Shown: piece after piece, positions 1 through 9,989 of the stretch
Layout of the letters: each line of letters opens with the position of its first letter
Position numbering within the stretch: the first letter of the stretch is position 1
Assembly: GCA_002842515.1 (NCBI GenBank)
Contig: PHDC01000002.1
Span: 316,744-380,743, forward strand
DNA: 64,000 bases
Reading direction: 5' to 3'
From: Bacteroidetes bacterium HGW-Bacteroidetes-5
GTDB taxonomy: Bacteria; Bacteroidota; Bacteroidia; Bacteroidales; UBA932
Made by a program: the position numbers and the translations under genes
The notes under the pieces: model-generated
Databases searched by the model: none
The model's input: only the letters and a program-made list of their open reading frames with translations
Told to the model about the DNA's origin: nothing

Positions 1-2
1 GT

Positions 3-356
3 AAGGGACAGTCAACCGCCATTGGCGTTGGGGGAGATCCCGTTGTGGGGCTATACTATATTGAGCTACTCAAAATGTTTCAGGATGACCCTAATACAGA
101 TTCAATAGCACTTATCGGTGAGATTGGCGGAGATGCAGAGGAGCAGGCTGCCAAGTATATAAAAGAGCATATAACCAAACCTGTTGCCGTCTTCATTGCC
201 GGTGCAACAGCGCCTGCAGATAAAAGAATGGGACACGCCGGTGCGATTATCTCTAGCGGATCGGGAACTGCAAAAGAGAAGATTGAGGCATTTGAGGCAG
301 CCGGAGTACCTGTTGCCAAAGAGCCATCTCAAATTCCCAACCTGCTTGGTAAATAA
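3..356 (+). CDS. sucD: Succinyl-CoA ligase (ADP-forming) alpha subunit, C-terminal part (5' end outside window)
   Basis: Open frame from window start; [15 protein letters not shown] and [29 protein letters not shown] motifs typical of SucD. Confidence 0.95.
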   Translation, partial: KGQSTAIGVGGDPVVGLYYIELLKMFQDDPNTDSIALIGEIGGDAEEQAAKYIKEHITKPVAVFIAGATAPADKRMGHAGAIISSGSGTAKEKIEAFEAAGVPVAKEPSQIPNLLGK

Positions 357-426
357 GATTTCTTATAATAATGGTTTATGTCTGATTATGCCCCAATTGC
401 GGAGGTTTTCGCAGCCCCACAACTAA

Positions 427-605
427 GTTAATAACGACAAACGGCGATATCGGTGTCAGCTAAGGAAAACTTTGGCTCCAGAAGATGGAGGGGACCCACC
501 GCAAGGTGAGGAGGATTTTCCGGGCTGACACCGTGAGCCTCAGTAAGTTATTGACCGCCAATTAAAAAAAGGCTGCCTAGTAATTAGGCAGCCTGTTCTT
601 TTATA
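427..605 (+). ncRNA. Candidate structured small RNA ending in an intrinsic terminator
   Basis: Nested pairings read by eye: 427-435/547-555 (GTTAATAAC/GTTATTGAC), 452-460/524-532 (GGTGTCAGC/GCTGACACC), 464-469/516-521 (GGAAAA/TTTTCC), hairpin CTCCA-GAAGA-TGGAG (476-490), hairpin CACC-GCAA-GGTG (497-508, GNRA loop), then terminator 571-605; no ORF. Confidence 0.6.
571..605. terminator. Intrinsic terminator, possibly bidirectional (also serves ferritin gene)
   Basis: GGCTGCCTA-GTAA-TTAGGCAGCC followed by TGTTCTTTT; preceded by AAAAAAA, which is a U-tract on the minus strand. Confidence 0.8.
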
Positions 606-620
606 ATAATTTCAAGCAGA

Positions 621-1139
621 CTATTTGGCAGCCTGAGTTGCATCTACAAATACTCTTGTTGCAAGCTCTTTATCCAGCATATAAAGCGCAGGACCGTTGT
701 CTCCTACAAACTTAAGCTGGTCAATAATTGCCAGTGCATTCTCCTCCTCCTCTGCCTGTTCGTCAATAAACCATTGAAGCATATTGGCTGCTGCGTGATC
801 TCTCTCTTTTAGAGCAACTTCATAGCAGTTATGAATCATATCGGTAACTTTGCACTCGTGTTTATATGTGCTCTCGAATATATCCTTAATACTGCTCCAA
901 TCTGTCTCCACCTCAGCAATAGGCTCAAGTTTTACCTCACCTCCGCGGGCAATTATATAATCGAACAGTTTTAGCGCGTGTGAAGTCTCCTCCTGGAATT
1001 GAACTCTCATCCAGTTTGCAAAACCTGTCAGCCCCTTTTGAGCCAGGTATGAAGACATTGACAGATATAAGTATGCGCTCCAGAACTCTGCATTAACCTG
1101 TTTATTTAAAACCTCCTGTACATTTTTATTGAATCTCAT
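621..1139 (-). CDS. ftnA: Ferritin
   Basis: MRFNKNVQEVLNKQVNAEFWSAYLYLSMSSYL..., ferritin four-helix residues; ATG at 1139 preferred over the upstream ORF start. Confidence 0.93.
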   Translation of the reverse strand: MRFNKNVQEVLNKQVNAEFWSAYLYLSMSSYLAQKGLTGFANWMRVQFQEETSHALKLFDYIIARGGEVKLEPIAEVETDWSSIKDIFESTYKHECKVTDMIHNCYEVALKERDHAAANMLQWFIDEQAEEEENALAIIDQLKFVGDNGPALYMLDKELATRVFVDATQAAK

Positions 1140-1222
1140 AATTATAATATTTAATAGTTTATTTAGATTTTGATTTAGTATTATAACAAAAAACCTGCCA
1201 AAATGTTGCAGATTGACCGGCA

Positions 1223-3379
1223 TTAATTTGACTTAAATCTCACACAAAACATCGATCCTTTGCCCGGTTCACTCTCCACCCAAACCTCACCATCAAGTAG
1301 ATGTGCAAACTCCCTCACAATTGAGAGACCAAGACCCGTACCTTCATAAACTCTCTTGTTTGCACCGTCAACCTGTGTAAACCTTTCAAAAATCCTCTTC
1401 TGATCTTCAATAGAGATACCTATTCCAGTGTCCTTAACATACATTAAAACCGACTCCTCTTCGTTGATGTATCCAAGCTCTACATACCCTTCGTTGGTAA
1501 ACTTTATGGCATTATTAACCAGGTTTATTAGTATCTGTTGAATTTTGATCTTGTCTGAATATATAAATCGCCCGCTTTCTTCCGGGATTGTGAGGTGAAG
1601 GTCAATTTTTAGCGATTGCCTTTTGAAGAATTTGTATACATCTGTTAACATTGGGACTATGTCAAAATTCTCTCTCACAATATTTATCTGGCCGGACTCA
1701 ATTTTAGCTATATCCATCACATCGTTTATGGTAGATAAGAGCCTATGAGCGCTGGAGTTTATTATCATTGTATACTCCTTAAGATTGGGATCTTCAATTT
1801 CACCTAAAAGAATATCTGCGAAACCGATAATTCCATTGAGCGGGGTCCGAATTTCGTGACTCATATTTGCCAGAAAAGAGGTTTTTAGCCTATCACTCTG
1901 CTCTGCCATATCCTTTGCCTCCTTTAACTTCTTGATGTTCGTCATCCTCTCTATAAAGATACCGATTGTGTTTGCAAATATCTCAAACAGAACCAGATCT
2001 TCCTCTTTATAGGCATTTTCATCGTGGTAATCCTGTACTGCTGCCACACCAATAACCTCTTTGAGGGAGGAGTCCATTAAAGGTGCTCCCATCCAAATTA
2101 GACAGTCGTCTCCGAATTGATTAAGCGGAAATGTTTCAGATATTCTCATCTCTGCCTCTTTGTTAATTAGCATCCCCTTACCAATAACACGAATGTAATC
2201 TGTGAATGAGTTCTCAAGTGGGGCCTTCTCGCTATAATCAGATTTGTCATATTCGTCTACATAGTAAGGGAAGCTATACATATTATCTTCCTTATGGTAA
2301 AGGGCAATAAAAAAATTATCTGCCTTGATTACCCTCTTCATATGGAAGTGAACCTTCTCCATAAATGTATTCAGGTCGTGGTCCAGAAGTGAGAGCCTGG
2401 AGAGATATAGCAGCACCTCCTGCATCTCTCTCTTTTTGTACTTTATTGTTACATCTCTTATTATTGCACCGACTCCAATTTTAGTTGTGCCAAGACTTAT
2501 CGGAAACTTCGCTGTCTCTGTAACCTTATCTTTGTAGACCTCCTCATAGTAAACAATCTCGCCTGTATCCATCACCTTTTTGTCCGAGTCACGGTATCTG
2601 TCTGCAACCTCTTTCCCAAAAATCTCGTCGTCATTCATACCGATGAGCTCCTCTCTGCTCTTCTTCATTATTTTGCAGAACATATCATTAGCCACAACAA
2701 ATCGTCTGTTTTCATCCTTCATAAACATCATATCGCTGTTGCGGTTTATAAACGACTCATACCTTGCCTCACTCTGCTCAAGCTCTCTTTTAAGTTTGTG
2801 ATTATTCATTCTGTTAATGAGAAGCCTCCCCACCAAAATGCTAAAAAGAGGATATATGGTTAATATCGGCACAGTCATAGTTTTTAACAACTCCTGCCTC
2901 AAAGCATCTTCTTTAATGAGGGTAACAGAAGCCAGCATAAGCAGATGAGCTATATAACTTACAATAACCAGTTCAAGAATATTGTTCCCTTTACGCCAAT
3001 TGGGTCTGAATCTCTTCCAAAGAATACCTGTGAGCGAGGCAAAAACGATTGTAGCCACCCCCATCATTACACCGGGGCCACCCATATAGATTCTATAAAA
3101 TGCAGAGATTATAGCAGCAATTAAAGTTGCAACAGGGCCGAAAAAAAGGCCGGAATTGAGCAACAAAACTGATCTGGTATCAAAAACAAGGCCCGGCATT
3201 AGAGTGAACGGAGATAGCATTAAAAGTACGGCAACTCCCCCTAATGTAATCCCGGCGAAAACTCTGTTTAATAATCTCCTGAAATTGGTCTCTTTTGTCC
3301 AAATGATGTCGTATACAAGAGTGAATGCCAGCAAAATGGCAATATTTTGCAATAATCCTACTAACATTGAGATATTCAT
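1223..3379 (-). CDS. Sensor histidine kinase: 5TM-LytS-type membrane domain, PAS, GAF, HisKA, HATPase
   Basis: N-terminal 5TM region (GLFFGPVATLIAAIISAFYRIYMGGPGV), PAS, SFLANMSHEIRTPLNGIIGF H-box, GTGLGLSIVREFAHLL G-box; ATG at 3379. Confidence 0.85.
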   Translation of the reverse strand: MNISMLVGLLQNIAILLAFTLVYDIIWTKETNFRRLLNRVFAGITLGGVAVLLMLSPFTLMPGLVFDTRSVLLLNSGLFFGPVATLIAAIISAFYRIYMGGPGVMMGVATIVFASLTGILWKRFRPNWRKGNNILELVIVSYIAHLLMLASVTLIKEDALRQELLKTMTVPILTIYPLFSILVGRLLINRMNNHKLKRELEQSEARYESFINRNSDMMFMKDENRRFVVANDMFCKIMKKSREELIGMNDDEIFGKEVADRYRDSDKKVMDTGEIVYYEEVYKDKVTETAKFPISLGTTKIGVGAIIRDVTIKYKKREMQEVLLYLSRLSLLDHDLNTFMEKVHFHMKRVIKADNFFIALYHKEDNMYSFPYYVDEYDKSDYSEKAPLENSFTDYIRVIGKGMLINKEAEMRISETFPLNQFGDDCLIWMGAPLMDSSLKEVIGVAAVQDYHDENAYKEEDLVLFEIFANTIGIFIERMTNIKKLKEAKDMAEQSDRLKTSFLANMSHEIRTPLNGIIGFADILLGEIEDPNLKEYTMIINSSAHRLLSTINDVMDIAKIESGQINIVRENFDIVPMLTDVYKFFKRQSLKIDLHLTIPEESGRFIYSDKIKIQQILINLVNNAIKFTNEGYVELGYINEEESVLMYVKDTGIGISIEDQKRIFERFTQVDGANKRVYEGTGLGLSIVREFAHLLDGEVWVESEPGKGSMFCVRFKSN

Positions 3380-3441
3380 AGAGACAAATTTAGTAAATTT
3401 TATTAAATTCGCATCAGTTGAACTTATTGGAATTAAATATT

Positions 3442-4449
3442 TTGAAAAAGATTCTATCAATAGATGGCGGGGGTATCCGGGGGATATTACCGGCCGCAAT
3501 TCTTGCTCATCTTGAAAAGCGTCTGCAGATAGAGAAGGGAGATGAGCAACTGAGAATCGCAGATTGTTTTGATCTACTCTCCGGCACATCTGCAGGAGGA
3601 ATTCTCACCTGCCTCTACCTTGTTCCTCAACCCAAAGGCGACGGAACCACACGACCTAAATACAGTGCAACCCAGATATTCGATCTATACTGCGAGTTGG
3701 GACCGGTTCTCTTTCGTCGTCCTCTAAGTTACTTTATCCGGTCTGGAGCGGGGTTGTTAAGAAGCAGATACAGCGAGGATGCACTCTATGCATTTGCAAA
3801 AAAACTCATTGGAGATTCATACATTTCAGAGGTAATGAAAGATTGTCTGATTACCGCATATGACCTAAGCAGCCGTAAAGCAGTACTCTTTAGTCGATAC
3901 GCCACCACAAAATATGGCGATATGGCCAACTATAAACTTTGTGATGTCGTTCGGGCCACTACTGCTGCTCCCAGCTACTTTATTCCTGCCCGGATATTTG
4001 CAAAAGACAACTCCTCCAGACACCTCGTAGATGGCGGAGTCTATGCCGGAAATCCCGCAATGTGTTCTCTGGTAGAGGCTATTAAAATATGGCCCGGGGA
4101 GCCTGTAAGCAATTTCTGGATGCTCTCGGTTGGAACAGGTAAGGCTATTAGGCCATATCACTTCAAAAACACAAAAAATTTCGGGTATATACACTGGCTA
4201 CACCCTATTTTAGATATTTTAATGTCATCTGTTTCGGAAACAGTTGATTACCAAATGCAGCAAATCTTCTCCATCTCCGGGGTTCCTCAAAATTACATTA
4301 GGATTGAACCTCCGATGCTCACTGCAGATATTAGGATTGACAATGCCTCAATAAAAAATATCCACAAACTGGAGTCTGCAGCCCAAAATTTTATTGATCA
4401 CAACTCGCCTCTATATGACTCTCTTTGCAAATCGCTTTCAGATATTTAG
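3442..4449 (+). CDS. Patatin-like phospholipase
   Basis: KKILSIDGGGIRGILPA oxyanion loop, GTSAGG nucleophile elbow, DGG motif; apparent TTG start (3442; ORF open from 3418). Confidence 0.85.
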   Translation: MKKILSIDGGGIRGILPAAILAHLEKRLQIEKGDEQLRIADCFDLLSGTSAGGILTCLYLVPQPKGDGTTRPKYSATQIFDLYCELGPVLFRRPLSYFIRSGAGLLRSRYSEDALYAFAKKLIGDSYISEVMKDCLITAYDLSSRKAVLFSRYATTKYGDMANYKLCDVVRATTAAPSYFIPARIFAKDNSSRHLVDGGVYAGNPAMCSLVEAIKIWPGEPVSNFWMLSVGTGKAIRPYHFKNTKNFGYIHWLHPILDILMSSVSETVDYQMQQIFSISGVPQNYIRIEPPMLTADIRIDNASIKNIHKLESAAQNFIDHNSPLYDSLCKSLSDI

Positions 4450-4506
4450 AAAATAATTTAAAATTGACTAAATTTGCAGCGTTCTTTTCATAAAAATACC
4501 AGATTA

Positions 4507-4923
4507 ATGGATATTGCTATTGACTTTGACGGCACAATTGTTAAGCATCGTTTTCCCGAGATTGGAGAGGAGATCCCTTTTGCGATTGAGACATTAAAAC
4601 TAATCCAGAGCGAACTTAAACATAACCTTATTTTATGGACTGTTCGCGAGGGCGAGCACCTTCAGGCTGCCCTGGACTTTTGTAAACAGAGAGGACTTCA
4701 CTTCTATGCCGTGAATGCAAACTACCCGGATCTGCCCAACACAGGTCCAAGAAAGATAATGGCGGATATGTTCATAGATGATAGGAATTTCGGAGGTCTT
4801 CCGGATTGGGGCTTCATATATAACTCTCTCAAAAACAGCCCGGGGAAGTGCTTTGACCCTGATATTTTCCAAAATGCGACTCAGGAGGTCAAACCTGCAA
4901 AAAGAGGTATTTTCCGTAAATAG
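4507..4923 (+). CDS. HAD-superfamily-like small hydrolase
   Basis: MDIAIDFDGTIVKHRFPEIG N-terminal DxDGT motif, DMFIDDRNFGG; ATG at 4507. Confidence 0.65.
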   Translation: MDIAIDFDGTIVKHRFPEIGEEIPFAIETLKLIQSELKHNLILWTVREGEHLQAALDFCKQRGLHFYAVNANYPDLPNTGPRKIMADMFIDDRNFGGLPDWGFIYNSLKNSPGKCFDPDIFQNATQEVKPAKRGIFRK

Positions 4924-4989
4924 ATCTTCAACGGCTTTGTTCTATTCACTTTATTGAAGTTACCTCTAAATTAGGTAGGATCTTTTTAC

Positions 4990-4997
4990 TATATTTG
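4990..4997 (+). promoter_or_regulatory. Bacteroidetes-type -7 box upstream of rfbA
   Basis: TATATTTG matches TAnnTTTG, about 20 nt before ATG at 5018; -33 element is poor. Confidence 0.45.
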
Positions 4998-5017
4998 TTT
5001 AAAGAAACAGTATTTAT

Positions 5018-5893
5018 ATGAAAGGAATAGTTCTAGCCGGTGGTTCCGGAACCAGACTCTACCCTATTACCAAAGGGGTTTCAAAGCAACTCCTGCCAAT
5101 ATATGACAAACCGATGGTATATTATCCCATTTCGGTGTTAATGTTAGCCGGAATCAGGGAGATTTTAATTATATCTACCCCATCTGACCTTCCGGGCTTT
5201 ATTAGACTGCTGGGAGACGGGAGCGATTACGGAGTAAAGTTTGAATACGCCCCTCAGCCCTCTCCGGATGGACTTGCCCAGGCTTTTATTATTGGAGAGC
5301 AATTTATTGGAGATGATTGCGCCTGCCTTGTACTTGGGGACAACATTTTCTACGGACAGTCTTTCAGTCATATGCTGAGCGAGGCTGTGGAGGATGCAGA
5401 ATTGAGGTCTATAGCCACAGTATTTGGTTACTATGTAACTGACCCTCAAAGGTACGGAGTTGCAGAGTTCAACCCGGACGGCAAGGTTCTCAGTATTGAA
5501 GAGAAGCCGCTCAATCCAAAGAGTAACTACGCAGTTGTAGGGCTCTACTTCTACCCCAACAAGGTAGTTGATGTAGCAAAAAGGATTAAACCATCTGCAC
5601 GGGGAGAATTAGAGATAACAACTGTAAATCAGGAGTTTTTAAAAGATGGAGAGCTAAAAGTACAACTGCTTGGAAGAGGGTTCGCCTGGTTGGATACCGG
5701 CACCCACGACTCTCTTTCGGAGGCGTCCGGTTTTGTAGAGGTGATTGAAAAAAGACAGGGGCTCAAGATTGCCTGTCTGGAGGAGATTGCGTTCAACAAA
5801 GGTTGGATAGATAGAGAGCAACTTCTGGAACTGGCAAAACCTATGCAGAAAAATCAATATGGTCAGTACCTGATAGATTTAACAAAAAGATAA
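5018..5893 (+). CDS. rfbA: Glucose-1-phosphate thymidylyltransferase
   Basis: [37 protein letters not shown]. Confidence 0.96.
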   Translation: MKGIVLAGGSGTRLYPITKGVSKQLLPIYDKPMVYYPISVLMLAGIREILIISTPSDLPGFIRLLGDGSDYGVKFEYAPQPSPDGLAQAFIIGEQFIGDDCACLVLGDNIFYGQSFSHMLSEAVEDAELRSIATVFGYYVTDPQRYGVAEFNPDGKVLSIEEKPLNPKSNYAVVGLYFYPNKVVDVAKRIKPSARGELEITTVNQEFLKDGELKVQLLGRGFAWLDTGTHDSLSEASGFVEVIEKRQGLKIACLEEIAFNKGWIDREQLLELAKPMQKNQYGQYLIDLTKR

Positions 5894-5907
5894 ATAACTA
5901 ACTGCAA

Positions 5908-6474
5908 ATGAATGTTACTAAAACCTCAATCCCCGAGGTACTTATAATTGAACCGAAAGTATTTTACGATAAAAGAGGCTACTTTTTTGAATCCTTCTCA
6001 CAACTGAAATTTGAAGAGAGCGTTTTTAAAACCCGTTTCGTTCAGGATAATGAATCAAAATCACAATATGGTGTATTGAGAGGGCTTCACTACCAGCTTC
6101 CACCGTTTGCACAGAGCAAACTGGTTAAAGTTGTCAGCGGAAAAGTTCTGGATGTAGCTGTAGATATTCGTAAAGGCTCTCCCACTTTCGGCCAATACGT
6201 AGCTGCAGAAATCTCTGCCGATAATAAGCTTATTATGTTTATTCCCAGAGGATTTGCTCACGGATTTATTGTCCTGAGCGAAGAGTGTATCTTTCAATAT
6301 AAGTGTGACAACTACTACTCTGTAGAGAGTGAAGGTGCTCTAAGCTGGAACGATCCTACAGTAGCCATAGATTGGAGGGTTCCCCTGAATGATATCTCCC
6401 TGAGTGATAAGGATAAGAATCAGCCATCTCTGCAAAATGCAAAGCTTTTTGATTATAACATAAATCTCTATTGA
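5908..6474 (+). CDS. rfbC: dTDP-4-dehydrorhamnose 3,5-epimerase
   Basis: QDNESKSQYGVLRGLHYQLPPFAQSKLVKVVSGKVLDVAVDIRKGSPTFG. Confidence 0.96.
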   Translation: MNVTKTSIPEVLIIEPKVFYDKRGYFFESFSQLKFEESVFKTRFVQDNESKSQYGVLRGLHYQLPPFAQSKLVKVVSGKVLDVAVDIRKGSPTFGQYVAAEISADNKLIMFIPRGFAHGFIVLSEECIFQYKCDNYYSVESEGALSWNDPTVAIDWRVPLNDISLSDKDKNQPSLQNAKLFDYNINLY

Positions 6475-6480
6475 TTTTTT

Positions 6481-7353
6481 ATGGCAAATATTTTGATAAC
6501 TGGGGCAAAGGGACAGCTGGGGAGTGAGCTTAAGGAGCTCTTCTTTGGAGTTGAAGGAGATACTCTCTTCTTTACGGATGTGGCCGAACTGGATATCACA
6601 AACAGAGAGAGCGTATACCATTTCCTTAATGACAAAAACATAGAGGTTATTATTAACTGTGCGGCCTATACTGCAGTAGATAAGGCAGAAGAGGAGTCCG
6701 AAATTTGTGATAGAGTTAACAGAACAGCTCCGGGTATTCTTGCCGATGAGGCAAATGCCTGCGGAGCACTTCTGATTCACATCTCTACAGATTATGTCTT
6801 TGATGGGATTGGGCCAACACCTTACAAAGAGAGTATGAGCACAAATCCGGTAGGTGTATACGGCAAAACAAAGGTTGAGGGGGAGCTTGAGGTAATGCGT
6901 AGCGGGGCAAATTATATTATAATCCGGACATCGTGGCTATACTCTGTTTATGGTAATAACTTTGCAAAGACAATCCTGCGTTTGAGCGGTGAGCGGGACT
7001 CTCTGAATGTAGTATTTGATCAGATTGGAACTCCTACATATGCAAAAGATCTTGCTAAAGTTATTCTCCTATTCAAGCAAAGATACACCCCACAGATGAA
7101 AGGCATATACCACTTCTCAAACGAGGGTGTTTGCTCCTGGTACGATTTTGCTCTGGAGATTGTAAAATTAACGGGCAGACGCTGTAAAGTTATGCCTGTA
7201 ACAAGCGATAAATTTCCCACTAAGGCTGTTCGTCCGCCATATTCGGTTTTAGACAAAGGGAAGATAAAAGAGCTCCTAAATATTGATATCCCACATTGGC
7301 GTGACTCCCTTGCAGATTTTTACAGAAAAGAGAGTATCGCATCAAGAGGGTAG
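6481..7353 (+). CDS. rfbD: dTDP-4-dehydrorhamnose reductase
   Basis: NILITGAKGQLGSELKEL; ISTDYVFDG; operon position. Confidence 0.95.
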   Translation: MANILITGAKGQLGSELKELFFGVEGDTLFFTDVAELDITNRESVYHFLNDKNIEVIINCAAYTAVDKAEEESEICDRVNRTAPGILADEANACGALLIHISTDYVFDGIGPTPYKESMSTNPVGVYGKTKVEGELEVMRSGANYIIIRTSWLYSVYGNNFAKTILRLSGERDSLNVVFDQIGTPTYAKDLAKVILLFKQRYTPQMKGIYHFSNEGVCSWYDFALEIVKLTGRRCKVMPVTSDKFPTKAVRPPYSVLDKGKIKELLNIDIPHWRDSLADFYRKESIASRG

Positions 7354-7385
7354 ATTATAGAAATAAATTGTAAAAAAAAGGAAAT

Positions 7386-8450
7386 ATGAAAAACATCCTC
7401 ATAACCGGAGGGGCCGGGTTTATAGGTTCACATCTGGTGAGACTTATGGTAAACAAATATCCACACTACAATATCATTAACCTGGATAAGTTAACTTACG
7501 CCGGAAACCTTGAGAACCTTAAGGATATTGAGGATAGCCCTAACTACAAATTTATCAAAGGGGATATTTGCGATACTGCCCTAATTCCTAAGCTTCTAAG
7601 AGATAACAAGATTGACGGAATCATTCATTTGGCTGCCGAATCTCACGTAGACAGGTCAATCAAAGACCCTTTTGCATTTGCAAATACAAATGTAATAGGT
7701 ACTCTTAATCTTTTACAGTCGGCAAAAAACTATTGGGGGGAGGCCGGCAAAGAGGGTTTTGAGGGGAAATTATTCTACCACGTCTCCACCGATGAGGTTT
7801 ATGGTTCACTTGAGCAGGAGGGTACCTTTTTCACAGAGGATACCAAGTATGACCCACACTCTCCCTACTCGGCATCTAAAGCTGCAAGTGACCACTTTGT
7901 AAGGGCTTTTCACGATACATATGGACTACCGGTTGTTATTTCAAATTGCTCAAACAACTACGGAAGCTTTCAGTTTCCGGAAAAACTGATACCACTTTTT
8001 ATCAACAACATCTGCAATAACAGAGCTCTTCCCGTATACGGAAAAGGTGAGAATGTGAGAGACTGGCTCTATGTAGAGGACCACGCTGTGGCAATAGATC
8101 TCATATTTCATAAGGGAAAAACCGGAGATACTTACAATATCGGAGGGTTTAACGAATGGAGAAACATAGACCTCATAAAGGTTATGATCAAGACTGTGGA
8201 CAGGCTTTTAGGGCGACCACAGGGAAGCAGCGACTCGTTAATAACTTATGTAACAGACCGTGCCGGCCACGATCTTCGCTACGCCATAGACTCGACAAAA
8301 CTAAACAAAGAGCTTGGGTGGAGTCCCTCTCTGCAGTTCGAAGAGGGGCTGGAGAAGACAGTCAGATGGTATCTGGATAACAAAGAGTGGATGGAGAGGG
8401 TTACATCGGGAGATTATCAGGCATACTACGAACAGATGTACAACAGGTAA
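7386..8450 (+). CDS. rfbB: dTDP-glucose 4,6-dehydratase
   Basis: ILITGGAGFIGSHLVRL; HVSTDEVYGSL; YSASKAASDH. Confidence 0.96.
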   Translation: MKNILITGGAGFIGSHLVRLMVNKYPHYNIINLDKLTYAGNLENLKDIEDSPNYKFIKGDICDTALIPKLLRDNKIDGIIHLAAESHVDRSIKDPFAFANTNVIGTLNLLQSAKNYWGEAGKEGFEGKLFYHVSTDEVYGSLEQEGTFFTEDTKYDPHSPYSASKAASDHFVRAFHDTYGLPVVISNCSNNYGSFQFPEKLIPLFINNICNNRALPVYGKGENVRDWLYVEDHAVAIDLIFHKGKTGDTYNIGGFNEWRNIDLIKVMIKTVDRLLGRPQGSSDSLITYVTDRAGHDLRYAIDSTKLNKELGWSPSLQFEEGLEKTVRWYLDNKEWMERVTSGDYQAYYEQMYNR

Positions 8451-8461
8451 TTTCTGTGGAG

Positions 8462-8875
8462 ATGGAACCCATAATTATTGACGATAAATTACTGGACGAG
8501 GTCTCTGCTCAGGCAAAGGGCTCTGCGCGGCTTAGAATGAATTTTAATCTGCATAAATCTCTTGATGCAGGGGCCCAGAAAATGCTCAATGCACTCCAGC
8601 CCGGGAGCATTTTCCCGATTCACAGGCACCACCATACAGCTGAGACCTACATTGTTCTACGGGGTGCTATCAGGGTCTATTTCTATGATGACTCCGGCAC
8701 TATTGTTTCATCCCATTTGCTTGATCCCTGCGAAGGATTTTACGGGTTGGAGATACCTGTAGGAGTGTTTCACACCCTGGAGGTACTTGACAAAAATACA
8801 GTGATTTTTGAAGCTAAAGAGGGGCCATACACCCCACTTTCGGAGGATGACATACTAACAATTCAAAATAAATAG
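8462..8875 (+). CDS. WbuC-family cupin protein
   Basis: Cupin signature FPIHRHHHTAETYIVLRGAIRVYFYDD; follows rml operon; ATG at 8462. Confidence 0.75.
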   Translation: MEPIIIDDKLLDEVSAQAKGSARLRMNFNLHKSLDAGAQKMLNALQPGSIFPIHRHHHTAETYIVLRGAIRVYFYDDSGTIVSSHLLDPCEGFYGLEIPVGVFHTLEVLDKNTVIFEAKEGPYTPLSEDDILTIQNK

Positions 8876-8936
8876 TTCCCTATACCACGATGGCACATTT
8901 TGTGTATATTTGCAGGATATTTTAAAAAGACAACCA

Positions 8937-9929
8937 GTGAAAAACTTTGCTCTGATAGGCGCTGCCGGATACATAGCACCAAGACATATGAAGGCGATAA
9001 AAGATACCGGAAACGACCTTTGCGCTGCATACGATGTTTTTGATTCAGTGGGTATAATTGACTCATTCTTTCCGGATTGCTCATTCTTTACCCAGTACGA
9101 GTTATTTGAGCGTCATATTACAAAAATGGCAAACCTTGCCATTAAAAACAGAGATAACGGTTGTTGCGGGAAGGTAGATTATGTCTCAATATCAACTCCA
9201 AACTATCTGCACGATGCTCATATTCGTTTCGGACTAAGGGCCGGGGCAGATGTTATTTGTGAAAAGCCATTGGTTCTTAACCCCGGAAACATTGACGCGC
9301 TTATAAAAGTTGAGAAGGAGACGGGCAAAAGAGTCTATAATATACTTCAACTAAGACTTCACGACGCTATAATCGCACTTAAGAAGAGTGTGGAAGGTGG
9401 TCCTGCAGATAAAATTTACGATGTAGATCTTACCTATATAACATCCAGAGGGAACTGGTACTACACCAGTTGGAAAGGCGATGTGCACAAGAGCGGTGGT
9501 GTAGCCACAAATATTGGGGTGCACTTTTATGATATGCTCTCCTGGGTTTTCGGAGCCGTTAAGAAGAATATTGTACATATTGCATCACACGACAGAGTCT
9601 CCGGCTATCTGGAGTTTGAGCGTGCACGGGTAAGATACTTCCTTAGCATAAATTACGACACCCTTCCACAACAAGCAAAAGAGGCCGGCAAGAGAACCTA
9701 TCGCTCCCTTCTGATGGAGGGCAACGAGGTTGAGTTCTCCGACGGTTTTACAGAGCTCCACACAGAGTCTTACAAAAAAATTCTTGATGGCAAGGGATTT
9801 GGTCTGGAAGAGGCGAGAAATTCAATAGAGATTGTTCACAACATAAGACACGCTACTCCTGTCGGGCTTAAAGGTGATTATCACCCATATGCGGTGCTTG
9901 AGCAGAGACCACACCCTTTTGGCTGGTAA
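8937..9929 (+). CDS. Gfo/Idh/MocA-family oxidoreductase (WlbA-like), copy 1
   Basis: NFALIGAAGYIAPRHMKAIKDTGNDLCAAYD; VICEKPLVLNP; TSWKGDVHKSGGVATNIGVHFYDML; GTG start at 8937. Confidence 0.85.
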   Translation: MKNFALIGAAGYIAPRHMKAIKDTGNDLCAAYDVFDSVGIIDSFFPDCSFFTQYELFERHITKMANLAIKNRDNGCCGKVDYVSISTPNYLHDAHIRFGLRAGADVICEKPLVLNPGNIDALIKVEKETGKRVYNILQLRLHDAIIALKKSVEGGPADKIYDVDLTYITSRGNWYYTSWKGDVHKSGGVATNIGVHFYDMLSWVFGAVKKNIVHIASHDRVSGYLEFERARVRYFLSINYDTLPQQAKEAGKRTYRSLLMEGNEVEFSDGFTELHTESYKKILDGKGFGLEEARNSIEIVHNIRHATPVGLKGDYHPYAVLEQRPHPFGW

Positions 9930-9989
9930 TTTGCAGTTAAGTGGCAGAGTGAATGTGAAAGAAAAGGTTAATAGAAAAATTAAAATAAA

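Noticed and set aside
3442-4923. Patatin phospholipase as a CBASS-type antiphage effector
   Set aside because: No CD-NTase or other CBASS component next to it; neighbours are a HAD-like protein and a sensor kinase
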